Origin: JAHKLT01 sp046197865
Lineage (GTDB): Archaea > Methanobacteriota > Methanobacteria > Methanobacteriales > Methanobacteriaceae
NCBI RefSeq assembly: GCF_046197865.1
Contig: NZ_CP166990.1
Span: forward strand, 1,860,001 to 1,924,000
DNA length: 64,000 nucleotides
Reading direction: 5' to 3'
Shown: positions 37,026-45,186 of the stretch, in pieces
Position numbering within the stretch: position 1 is the stretch's first letter
Layout: each line of letters opens with the position of its first letter
Translations under genes and position numbers: made by a program
Notes under the pieces: generated by a model
Told to the model about the DNA's origin: nothing
Databases searched by the model: none
The model's input: the letters and a program-made list of their open reading frames with translations, nothing else

Positions 37026-37913
37026 ATGAAAGATAATTGTGCTGTTTTACTCATTAGTCACGGTAGTAGTTTGCCTTATGCAGAAGATACCTTTAAAAAA
37101 ATCGCTGAAAAGTTTAAAACTATATCAGGCCTTCCAACTGAAGTAGGATATATGAAAGTTAGCGAACCTACAATTGCTCAAGCTATTAAAAATTTAAAAG
37201 ATTCTTCAAATGAAATTAATAAAATCATCGCTTTACCTGTTTTTTTAGCACCTGGAATTCACACAAATATTGATATTCCAATAATTTTAGGTTTAGACCC
37301 TTTAGAAGTAGATCCAAGATGTCCTGATGGAAATTATGGTGAAGATCATTACTTATATGGCCTTGAAGAAATTGATTTTGATGGAGAAATTAAGCTATTA
37401 AGACCAATTGGAGCAGATGATGATTTACTTAAACTAATTAATAAAAGAATTAATGAAGCATTAAATGATTCAACTTTATCACAAGATGCAAAAACAGCTA
37501 TTTTACTTGTATCTCATGGAAGTAGATTAAAATATAATAAAGAATTTATAAGTGAAGTATATGATAAATTTTCTAAAGTATCTGCATATCCCTCTGAATT
37601 TGGATTTATGGAACTTGAAACACCTAATATTCCAACATCAATTAATAAATTAACTTCTTCTAATGATATAGAAAGATTAATAGTTGTTCCTGTATTTATT
37701 GCACCAGGAGTTCATACTACAAATGATATTCCAGTTATTTTAGGTCTAAAAGAAGATACAGGTCATTCACATGGACATGATCACGGAGATCATCACCATC
37801 ATCATGATTTATCAAAAATTGATTTTGATGGAGAAATATTATATCCTGAACCAATTGGAGCAGACGATATTTTAATTGAGATATTAAATAAAAAAATAAA
37901 AGATTCATTATAA
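37026..37913 (+). CDS. Tandem two-domain CbiX-type chelatase protein
   Basis: The protein has about 295 residues formed by two CbiX/CfbA-like domains in tandem. Both keep the active-site histidines: LISHGSSLPYAE and APGIHTNIDIP in domain 1, LVSHGSRLKYNK and APGVHTTNDIP in domain 2. Only domain 2 has a His-rich loop (GHSHGHDHGDHHHHH); domain 1 has a different insertion with one Cys. It probably inserts Co2+ or Ni2+ into sirohydrochlorin or a related tetrapyrrole. I chose the ATG at 37026 with GATGAT upstream; TTG 37014 and ATG 37017 are alternatives. A single-domain homologue follows at 37981. Confidence 0.85.
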   Translation: MKDNCAVLLISHGSSLPYAEDTFKKIAEKFKTISGLPTEVGYMKVSEPTIAQAIKNLKDSSNEINKIIALPVFLAPGIHTNIDIPIILGLDPLEVDPRCPDGNYGEDHYLYGLEEIDFDGEIKLLRPIGADDDLLKLINKRINEALNDSTLSQDAKTAILLVSHGSRLKYNKEFISEVYDKFSKVSAYPSEFGFMELETPNIPTSINKLTSSNDIERLIVVPVFIAPGVHTTNDIPVILGLKEDTGHSHGHDHGDHHHHHDLSKIDFDGEILYPEPIGADDILIEILNKKIKDSL

Positions 37914-37980
37914 GAAAGCTTTTTATATTTATTAAAGCATAGTATAATTTATTTAAAATAAATTTTAATTAGATGATACT

Positions 37981-38430
37981 ATGAATGAAAGCTCAAAAAC
38001 AGGAATTTTATTATTAAGTCATGGTAGTAGACTACCTTATGGTGCAGATGTTATAAACTCTATAAAAGAACAATATTTAAATGAATTTCCAAATGCTCTT
38101 GTAGAAACTGGTTTTATGGAAATGAGAAAACCAGATATTGCAGAAGCAGTTGAAAATTTGAAAAAAAGAGGAAATATAGAAAAAATCATTGTTGTACCTG
38201 TTTTTATAGCTCATGGCCTTCACACTAAAAGAGATATTCCAAAAATCTTAGGTCTAAAAGCAATTGAAGAAGCTGAGAAAAAACATGATCATGACCACGA
38301 TCATGGACATCACCACCACCATCATGAAATTCAAAAAGTTAACTTTGATGGAGAAATTGTATTTACTGACCCATTAGGTGATGATCCACTTATTTTAGAA
38401 ATTATTAAAAAAAGAATTTCAAATTCTTAA
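37981..38430 (+). CDS. cfbA: Sirohydrochlorin cobalto/nickelochelatase (CbiXS/CfbA)
   Basis: The 149-residue single-domain chelatase has LLSHGSRLPYGAD and AHGLHTKRDIP, which carry the two conserved catalytic histidines, plus a His-rich loop (KKHDHDHDHGHHHHHH). This size and arrangement define the archaeal small CbiX, which acts as a homodimer. In methanogens it supplies Co-sirohydrochlorin for cobalamin and Ni-sirohydrochlorin for coenzyme F430. GATGAT lies 4 bases upstream of the ATG, as for the preceding gene 67 bases away. Confidence 0.9.
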   Translation: MNESSKTGILLLSHGSRLPYGADVINSIKEQYLNEFPNALVETGFMEMRKPDIAEAVENLKKRGNIEKIIVVPVFIAHGLHTKRDIPKILGLKAIEEAEKKHDHDHDHGHHHHHHEIQKVNFDGEIVFTDPLGDDPLILEIIKKRISNS

Positions 38431-39180
38431 ATTTTTATTTTTTTATTCCTTTTAATTTGCCAAATGAAATAATATTATATTAATATTCTCCATTTTGGTA
38501 TTTCTTTTTTAATTTTACTGCATTTATGGAAGATTTTGTATTAATTATTCCTACAATATCTGTTAATTTACTTTTTTTCTTTTTGTAGTATTCATCAAAT
38601 TATCACAGCTTTTAATTTTTTTATATTTATGAGGGTCGGCCAAAAATGCTATTTTTGGTTTTTTCTTGTTTAGATAGTTCTTATGAACCATAGTAACACG
38701 AGCTTAAATTCCCATTCCTCCAACGGTACATAATTGATTAAGTTGTTTGTTTTTTTAAAAGGTTTTTTTTTGCTTAATTTCTTTTTAAATATTGTGTTTG
38801 GCTTTCACATCAATATTCTTGTAAAAGAAATTTTTTAATCAAAATAATAAATTAAACTCCTTTAAAATATCATTAAAATATTTATTAATCAATTACAAGT
38901 TATTATTTGTATTAAATGGTATATAAAGTACCATGTTTTATTAAAAAACAAATATACATTGAAAAAACAATAATCTAAAATAAAAACAATAATAAAACCA
39001 AAATAATTTTGACCAACCCTCTTTATAAAAATTATTTAATATATATAAATTACTTATAAGTCTTTAATTATCTTTTTTTTGTTTTATAGCTAAATATAAC
39101 AGTTTAAAAACAATTTTCATTCAATAATTTAATATTTTTATTTAATAAAATTTATTTATTTTAAAAATCTAATATTAAAC
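38431..39180. other. 750-base gap with possible decayed gene and promoter palindrome
   Basis: A T-rich tract follows cfbA. On the minus strand 38706-38563 reads as an open stretch (ARVTMVHKNYLNKKKPKIAF..., ending ...KKVN). It continues upstream through an in-frame stop into VGGMGI and, after a frameshift, downstream into LTDIVGIINTKSSINAV ending near 38480. This looks like a decayed gene of no family I recognise. The rest is very AT-rich, with a palindrome at 38916-38934 and the thiL promoter region near 39020-39180. Confidence 0.4.
38916..38934. promoter_or_regulatory. Palindrome around a TATA-like box
   Basis: ATGGTA-tataaag-TACCAT is a perfect 6-bp inverted repeat flanking a TATAAA-like core. 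It could be an operator over a promoter. No gene starts within 200 bases on either strand, the nearest being thiL at 39181, so a short non-coding transcript is also possible. Confidence 0.3.
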
Positions 39181-40158
39181 ATGGATTATACAAATTTAAA
39201 AGTTTCTGATTTTGGTGAAAAATCACTAATAAAACTTATTATTAAACTAAGTAAGGAATTTCAAGATATTGATTTTCTATTAGGTGATGATGCAGCTATT
39301 TTAAAAATTAATAACACTAATTTAATAGCTTCAACTGATATGTTAATCCAATCTCAACATTTTCCAAAAGAAATGACTTATGAGCAGATTGGTTTTAAGT
39401 CTGTTACAGTTAATGTTAGTGATCTTGCTGCTATGGGGTCTTCACCTTTAGGATTTTTACTTAGTATAGCTATTCCAAAAGAAACACTTTTAAAAGATTT
39501 CATAGAATTAATTAAAGGAGTTTTAAATGCTTGTAAGTATTATAATATTCCTCTAGTTGGAGGAGATACTAATGAAGCAGGTGAAATTATCATTTCTGGT
39601 ACGGCCTTAGGAACTTCTAATAGCTTACCTCTTAAAAAATCTACTTTTAAAACTAATGATTTAATTTGTATAACAAATAGTATTGGTCTTGCTGGGCTAG
39701 GATTTTATTTACTTAATAAAAACATTGCCTTAGAACTTTCCAAAATAGCTATATCAAAAATTTTAAAACCAATAGCTAGGATAAAAGAAGGAAAAATTTT
39801 AAAAGATTATGCAAGTTCTGCAACTGATATTACTGATGGTTTAGCATCAGAATTATATGAAATTTTAAATAACAATGAAAATAATGGAATTTTAATTTAT
39901 GAGGAAAAATTAAATATTTCAGATGAATATAAAAATTTAGCTAAAAAATGTAATAAAGATTATTTAGATCTAGTTTTAAATTTTGGTGAGGATTTTGAAC
40001 TTTTGTTTACTATATCAGAAGAAAATTCTATAAAACTTAAAAATAAACTAGATTTTAATATTATTGGTGAAATTAATAATTCTGATAAAATTGAAATTAA
40101 AAAAATTAATGGTAAAATAGAAAAAATTCCACAAAAAGGATATGAGCATCTATCTTAA
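39181..40158 (+). CDS. thiL: Thiamine-monophosphate kinase
   Basis: The 325-residue protein of the PurM/ThiL superfamily begins VSDFGEKSLIKLI, then has LLGDDAAIL, ASTDMLIQSQHF, VTVNVSDLAAMGSSPLGFLL, VGGDTNEAGE, TDITDGLASEL and FGEDFELLFTI, which together are diagnostic of ThiL. It phosphorylates thiamine monophosphate to the diphosphate cofactor. There is no Shine-Dalgarno before the ATG, so the mRNA may be nearly leaderless. Neighbouring genes are not thiamine-related. Confidence 0.95.
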   Translation: MDYTNLKVSDFGEKSLIKLIIKLSKEFQDIDFLLGDDAAILKINNTNLIASTDMLIQSQHFPKEMTYEQIGFKSVTVNVSDLAAMGSSPLGFLLSIAIPKETLLKDFIELIKGVLNACKYYNIPLVGGDTNEAGEIIISGTALGTSNSLPLKKSTFKTNDLICITNSIGLAGLGFYLLNKNIALELSKIAISKILKPIARIKEGKILKDYASSATDITDGLASELYEILNNNENNGILIYEEKLNISDEYKNLAKKCNKDYLDLVLNFGEDFELLFTISEENSIKLKNKLDFNIIGEINNSDKIEIKKINGKIEKIPQKGYEHLS

Positions 40159-40347
40159 TCTATATTTTTTATTAAATTTTTATTTTAAAATCATTTAAAA
40201 TAATATATTAATCATTTATATAATTTTAAAATTGAATCTTTTAATATTTTAATAGCTTATTTTAATTAAATCAGTACTTTTATTTTGTCTATTTTTTAAT
40301 TTTATAGTTGAAATGCACCTTTGAAAAAAAATTAAAAATTGTAATGA

Positions 40348-41274
40348 TTAAAATTTTTTTTCTTTAATTAAATAAATTGGTCTTTTTTTAGTTTCTAAAT
40401 AGATTTTTCCAAGATATTGACCTAAAACACCAATTGAAAATAGCTGTATTCCTCCAACAAATAAAATTATGCTTACAGTTGATGGCCAACCTTCGACAGG
40501 GTCTCCCATTATCAAAGTTTTTAAGATAATTACAATTATTGAAATAAATGCAATTATAGAAAAAATTATTCCAGAAACTGTAGCAATATGAAGTGGTGCT
40601 GTTGTAAAAGAAATAATTCCTTCAATTGAATATTTAAATAAATCCCAAAATGACCAGCTACTTTCTCCATTAGTCCTTTCAATATTTTCATATTCAATCC
40701 ATTTAGTTTTAAAACCAATCCATCCAAAAATCCCTTTTGAAAATCGATTATATTCTTTTAACTCTAAAATAGAATCTGTTACTTGTTTTGTAATTAATTT
40801 ATAATCTCTAGCACCATCAACAATATTTATATTAGATAGTAAATTGATTAATTTATAAAATAATCTTGCAAAAAATGATCTTATAGGAGGTTCACCTTTT
40901 CTTGTAACTCTTCGACTTGCTACAATATCATAACCATCATTAACATGTTTTATCATTTCTGCAATAAGTGATGGAGGATCTTGTAAATCTGCATCCATCA
41001 TAATATTTAAATCAGCATCGGAATTTTCAAGACCAGCATATATAGCTGATTCTTTTCCAAAATTTCTTGAAAAGGAAATATAGCTAATATTATCTTCTTT
41101 GTTTGCTAAGTCTTTTATAACATTTAATGTATTATCACTTGATCCATCATCAATAAATAATACATTCCATTTAATACTATAAATTTTTTTTAAGTGTTCA
41201 GAAAGTTCAAAATAAAAATTATTTAGTGTTTTTTCTTCATTATAACATGGCACTATGATATTTAGGGTATTCAT
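40348..41274 (-). CDS. Polyprenyl-phosphate glycosyltransferase (GtrB/DPM1-like GT2)
   Basis: The 308-residue protein has a GT-A domain with IIVPCYNEEKTLNNF, FIDDGSSDNT, SRNFGKESAIYAG and MMDADLQDPP (the DXD-like site). It is followed by ASRRVTRKGEPPIRSFFARLFYKL and two C-terminal membrane helices (~230-255 and 265-290). This is the GtrB/ArnC-type architecture, transferring a sugar to a polyprenyl phosphate on the cytoplasmic side. A GtrA-like flippase gene is 1.1 kb away on the other strand. It forms an operon with the GT2 gene upstream (gap 12 bases). Confidence 0.9.
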   Translation of the reverse strand: MNTLNIIVPCYNEEKTLNNFYFELSEHLKKIYSIKWNVLFIDDGSSDNTLNVIKDLANKEDNISYISFSRNFGKESAIYAGLENSDADLNIMMDADLQDPPSLIAEMIKHVNDGYDIVASRRVTRKGEPPIRSFFARLFYKLINLLSNINIVDGARDYKLITKQVTDSILELKEYNRFSKGIFGWIGFKTKWIEYENIERTNGESSWSFWDLFKYSIEGIISFTTAPLHIATVSGIIFSIIAFISIIVIILKTLIMGDPVEGWPSTVSIILFVGGIQLFSIGVLGQYLGKIYLETKKRPIYLIKEKKF

Positions 41275-41286
41275 TCCATTTTCCTC

Positions 41287-42216
41287 TTAATCATTTTTTT
41301 TATTTTGTCTAATAATAGTTAAATAATGTTCAAAGTTTTGAAGGTGTTGATTTTTAAGAACATGTAAGATAACACCAGTTAAAAATATTAAAGCACTAAT
41401 AATTATTACCATTGATATAATTATAAGTGTTGGAACCTTTTCTACAAATCCTGTATTTAAAAATGTAATTAAAATTGGTATAAAATAAACTATAGCTATT
41501 ATTAATAGAATTAAAGTAATTAATGAAAAATAAAATAATGGTTTTGTATCTCTAAAAAGTGAAAATATTAAACTAATAACTTTATATCCATCTTTATATG
41601 TATTTAATTTTGAAACACTGCCTTCAGTTCTATCTGTATAATTAACAGGTATTTGTTTAATTAAAAAATTATGATTTAAAGCAAATACTGTCATTTCTGT
41701 TTCAATTTCAAATTCTTTAGAAGATATTGGAAATGATTTAACAAAATCATAATTAAATCCTCTATAACCTGTTAAAATATCTTTTATATCACTGTTAAAA
41801 ATTAAATTAATGAATTTTCTAACTAATTTATTTCCCACATTATGAAAAGGTCTTTTATTTTCTGTAAAATAAGTTGAAGAAAGTCTATCTCCAATAACCA
41901 TGTCTGCTTTTTTAGATAAAATAAGCTTTTCGATTTCTCTAGCAGCTTCTGCAGGATAGGTATCATCTCCATCCACTAATATATAACAATCAGCATCAAT
42001 ATCTCTAAACATTGATCTTACTACATTTCCTTTTCCTTGTTTGAATTCACATCTTACAATAGCTCCAGCATCTTTAGCTATTTTTATTGTATTATCTGTT
42101 GAATTATTGTCATATACGTAAATATCTGCATTTGGAAGCTCATTTTTAAAATCATTTATTACATTTGCAATTGTTTTTTCTTCATTATAACATGGAATAA
42201 GAATAGCTGTTGTCAT
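41287..42216 (-). CDS. Membrane-bound GT2 glycosyltransferase (polyprenyl-phosphate sugar synthase type)
   Basis: The 309-residue protein has AILIPCYNEEKTIANVINDF, VYDNNSTDNT, LVDGDDTYPAEAA (the DXD site) and DRTEGSVSKLNTYKDG. Two C-terminal membrane segments follow (~228-255, 263-290). The motifs resemble archaeal AglJ-type and dolichol-phosphate sugar synthases that start lipid-linked glycan assembly. It is first in a two-gene operon with the GtrB-like gene and divergent from the GtrA-like gene. Confidence 0.88.
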   Translation of the reverse strand: MTTAILIPCYNEEKTIANVINDFKNELPNADIYVYDNNSTDNTIKIAKDAGAIVRCEFKQGKGNVVRSMFRDIDADCYILVDGDDTYPAEAAREIEKLILSKKADMVIGDRLSSTYFTENKRPFHNVGNKLVRKFINLIFNSDIKDILTGYRGFNYDFVKSFPISSKEFEIETEMTVFALNHNFLIKQIPVNYTDRTEGSVSKLNTYKDGYKVISLIFSLFRDTKPLFYFSLITLILLIIAIVYFIPILITFLNTGFVEKVPTLIIISMVIIISALIFLTGVILHVLKNQHLQNFEHYLTIIRQNKKND

Positions 42217-42265
42217 GATTTCACTTCAAGATATTAAACATTAATATTATTAGTTATATGATTTA

Positions 42266-42279
42266 CTATTATATAATAG
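42266..42279. promoter_or_regulatory. 14-bp perfect palindrome in a divergent promoter region
   Basis: CTATTATATAATAG lies midway between the divergent starts at 42216 and 42342. It contains TATA-like sequence readable on both strands and could serve as a shared promoter core or regulator site. At this AT content a palindrome of this kind is only weak evidence. Confidence 0.3.
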
Positions 42280-42341
42280 ATAGTAGTAATTTAAGTAAAA
42301 TTTTAATAGTTATATTTTTATAAATAAAGTATAGTGATATT

Positions 42342-42761
42342 TTGAGTACAATAAATAAACTTTTTAAAAAAAGAACAGATGATCCTCGTTTACAATTTTT
42401 TAGATATATTTTTGTGGGAGGAACAGCTTTTGCAATAGATTTATCAATTTATTTTACTCTTGTTAATTATTTTGATGTTCATTATTTAATAGCTGCAATA
42501 ATTGCATTTTTAATTTCTGTTTTAGGAAATTACATTATGAGTACAAAATGGGTCTTTAATCAAGATAAAATAGATAATAAACTAGTTGAATTTAATTTGT
42601 TTATATTAATTAGTACAGTAGGACTTATCTTTACAGAAATCTTATTATATATTTTTACAGATTTATTAATTATTAATTATTTAATATCAAAAGTAATAGC
42701 TTCTATACTTGTCTTATTCTGGAATTTTACAGCTAGAAGACTTATGTTTTATGGAAGGTAA
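42342..42761 (+). CDS. GtrA-like membrane protein (lipid-linked sugar flippase type)
   Basis: The 139-residue protein has four predicted membrane helices and the GtrA family motifs FFRYIFVGGTAFAIDLSIYF near the N-terminus and FWNFTARRLMFYG at the C-terminus. GtrA proteins are thought to flip polyprenyl-linked monosaccharides made by GtrB-type enzymes. The start is TTG at 42342 with AGTGATAT upstream. Its neighbourhood, beside two polyprenyl-phosphate GT2 genes, fits this role. Confidence 0.9.
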   Translation: MSTINKLFKKRTDDPRLQFFRYIFVGGTAFAIDLSIYFTLVNYFDVHYLIAAIIAFLISVLGNYIMSTKWVFNQDKIDNKLVEFNLFILISTVGLIFTEILLYIFTDLLIINYLISKVIASILVLFWNFTARRLMFYGR

Positions 42762-42848
42762 TTTTTTTAAAAATTATTAATAATAGATAAGACAAATATA
42801 AAATTAATTATAATTAAATTTTTAAATATTTTTTTTATAGGTGTTAAA

Positions 42849-43859
42849 ATGACCCCCAAAGTAATGATAATTCTTGGAAGTGCTTCAGATTTAAAAATAG
42901 CTGAAAAAGCTATTGATATTTTAGAAGAACTCCAAATTTCTTATAGTTTAAAAATAGCTTCTGCTCATAGAACTCATTCTATAGTAAGAGAAATAGTTTT
43001 AAAAGCAACTGAAGAAGGAGTAGATGTTTTTATTGGAATAGCTGGTCTTGCTGCTCATTTACCTGGTACTATTGTTGCATATACTCATAAACCAGTAATT
43101 GGTGTTCCTGTTGATGTAAAAGTAGGTGGAATTGATGCATTATTATCTTCTGTTCAAATGCCATTTCCTGCACCAGTTGCAACTGTTGGAATAGATAGAG
43201 GAGATAATGCAGCTATTTTAGCAGGACAAATTATAGGTATTTCAGATGAAAATATTAGAAATAATATCTCAAAACTTAGAAAATTTTATCAAGATAAAGT
43301 GATTAATAGTGAAAAGGAAGTTTTAAAAACATTAGATGGTGAATATCTTAATAAAGACTTTTTAGATGTTGATTCATTAGATATTTCTTCTTCAAAATCA
43401 ATTAATCACAGAGAGTCAAAACCTGATGTAGCTATACTTCCTGGAAGTCATTCAGATATGGCTGTTGCAAAAAAAGTAGCTATTATACTAGATAGACTAA
43501 AAATTAAATATGATATGAGAGTAATTTCTCCTATTCGCCATCCAAATAAATTTGAAAAATATGTAAAAGAATTAGATGATGCAAAATTATTTATTGCAAT
43601 ATCTGGTCTTTCTGCACATGTTACTGGTGGACTTGTTGGTTTATCAGAAAAACCAATTATAGGAGTACCATGTTCAAAAGATATTAGTATGGATGCTTTA
43701 TTTTCAATGATTAATATGCCTCCAGGAGTACCAGTTGGAACAGTTGGATTAAATAATGGTCGTAATGGTGGAATTCTAGCTGCTGAAATTTTAGCTTTAT
43801 CAAATGAAAGATTAGAAGAAAGTTTAAAAAATATTAAATATAAAACAGCTAATTTATAG
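42849..43859 (+). CDS. purE: Two-domain PurE (N5-carboxyaminoimidazole ribonucleotide mutase-like)
   Basis: The 336-residue protein has two PurE-like domains. Domain 1 (1-~160) has the full catalytic set: LGSASDLKIAE, SAHRTH, and AGLAAHLPGTIVAYTHKPVIGVP. Domain 2 (~193-336) keeps the fold (LPGSHSDMAVAK, SGLSAHVTGGLVGLSEKPI) but has SPIRHP where SAHR should be, so it is probably not catalytic. PurE acts in de novo purine synthesis. It has a GGTG ribosome site and lies 7 bases before the UbiD-family gene, a likely operon. Confidence 0.92.
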   Translation: MTPKVMIILGSASDLKIAEKAIDILEELQISYSLKIASAHRTHSIVREIVLKATEEGVDVFIGIAGLAAHLPGTIVAYTHKPVIGVPVDVKVGGIDALLSSVQMPFPAPVATVGIDRGDNAAILAGQIIGISDENIRNNISKLRKFYQDKVINSEKEVLKTLDGEYLNKDFLDVDSLDISSSKSINHRESKPDVAILPGSHSDMAVAKKVAIILDRLKIKYDMRVISPIRHPNKFEKYVKELDDAKLFIAISGLSAHVTGGLVGLSEKPIIGVPCSKDISMDALFSMINMPPGVPVGTVGLNNGRNGGILAAEILALSNERLEESLKNIKYKTANL

Positions 43860-43866
43860 TGATTAT

Positions 43867-45129
43867 ATGAATTTAGAAAATTATGATAATATTATAACAA
43901 TTGATGAGGAATTAGATCCTGAATTTGAAGTAACTAAAGTATTAAGAAAATATCCAAAAGATACTGTAATACTTAAAAACATTAAAGGATATGATATGCC
44001 TATTGTATCAGGAATTTGTAATACAAGAGATAAAATTGCAGATTCAATTGGATGTGAAGTAGAAGAAATCATTAAAAAAATATCTTATGCTAGTGAAAAT
44101 CCATTAGATGTAAATAAGTTTACTAATTTTGAAGAATATACATCTTCTAAAGCTGATTTAAATAAAATTCCTATTTTAACTCATTATAAAAGAGATGGTG
44201 GAGCATATATAACTGCAGGAGTTGTTTTTGCACAAGATCCAGAAACTGGTATTCAAAATGCATCAATTCATAGAATGCTTGTCTTAGGCAGCGATAAGTT
44301 AGCTATTAGAATTGTTCCACGGAACTTATATACATATTTTCAAAAAGCTAAAAAACTTAATAAAAACCTTAAAATAGCTATTGCTATTGGAATGGATCCA
44401 GCTATTTTACTTTCTAGTACTACTTCAATTCCAATCGATTCAGATGAAATGGAAGTAGCTAATTACTTTAAAAATGGTGAGTTAGAATTAATTGAATGTG
44501 AAAATTCAACTTTAAAAGTTCCAAAAGCTGATATTGTTTTTGAAGGTGAAATATCTGTAACAGAAACTGCTAAAGAAGGACCATTTGTAGATTTAACAGA
44601 TACTTATGATGTTATAAGAGATGAACCAGTAATAACTTTAAATAAAATGCATATTAAAAGTGATGCTTATTATCATGCGATTTTACCTGCAGGATTTGAG
44701 CATAAACTTTTACAAGGCCTTCCACAAGAACCAAGAATATATAAAGCTGTTAAAAATGCAGTTCCAACTGTAGATAATGTTGCTCTAACAGAAGGAGGAT
44801 GTTGTTGGTTACATGCTGTAATTTCAATTGATAAACAAACTCAAGGTGATGGAAAAAATGTATTAATGGCAGCTTTATCTGCACATCCTTCCTTAAAACA
44901 TGCAGTTGTAGTTGATAGAGATATTGATATTTTCAATCCTCAAGATGTTGAATATGCTATTGCAACAAGAGTAAAAGGAGATGATGATGTAATGGTTGTT
45001 CCTAAAGTTAGAGGTTCATCTTTAGATCCTGTTGCAACACCTGAGGGTACAACTACTAAAATTGGAATAGATGCTACAAAACCGCTTGATAAACTTGAAA
45101 AATTTGAAAGAGTTAGTTTTGGGGAATAA
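43867..45129 (+). CDS. UbiD-family decarboxylase, likely trans-anhydromevalonate 5-phosphate decarboxylase
   Basis: The 420-residue UbiD-family protein includes HYKRDGGAYITAGVVFAQDPETG, NASIHRMLVLG, PFVDLTDTYDV (Glu-Arg-Glu-type prenyl-FMN site region) and AILPAGFEHKLLQGLPQEP. The size and archaeal sequence type match the enzyme that yields isopentenyl phosphate in the modified archaeal mevalonate pathway; this substrate is inferred, not shown. It needs prenylated FMN from a UbiX homologue, which is not seen in this window. GTGAT is placed 3 bases before the ATG. Confidence 0.88.
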   Translation: MNLENYDNIITIDEELDPEFEVTKVLRKYPKDTVILKNIKGYDMPIVSGICNTRDKIADSIGCEVEEIIKKISYASENPLDVNKFTNFEEYTSSKADLNKIPILTHYKRDGGAYITAGVVFAQDPETGIQNASIHRMLVLGSDKLAIRIVPRNLYTYFQKAKKLNKNLKIAIAIGMDPAILLSSTTSIPIDSDEMEVANYFKNGELELIECENSTLKVPKADIVFEGEISVTETAKEGPFVDLTDTYDVIRDEPVITLNKMHIKSDAYYHAILPAGFEHKLLQGLPQEPRIYKAVKNAVPTVDNVALTEGGCCWLHAVISIDKQTQGDGKNVLMAALSAHPSLKHAVVVDRDIDIFNPQDVEYAIATRVKGDDDVMVVPKVRGSSLDPVATPEGTTTKIGIDATKPLDKLEKFERVSFGE

Positions 45130-45186
45130 TTTTTAAACATATAAAATAAATAATAAATTAATTAAAATAATTATAGGAGTGAAAAA

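Noticed and set aside
38631..39021. Inverted GAGGGTCGGCC / GACCAACCCTC pair suggesting a ~390-base miniature transposon
   Set aside because: Only 9 of 11 bases match, there is no target duplication, and there is no similarity to the ends of the insertion sequence at 58647.
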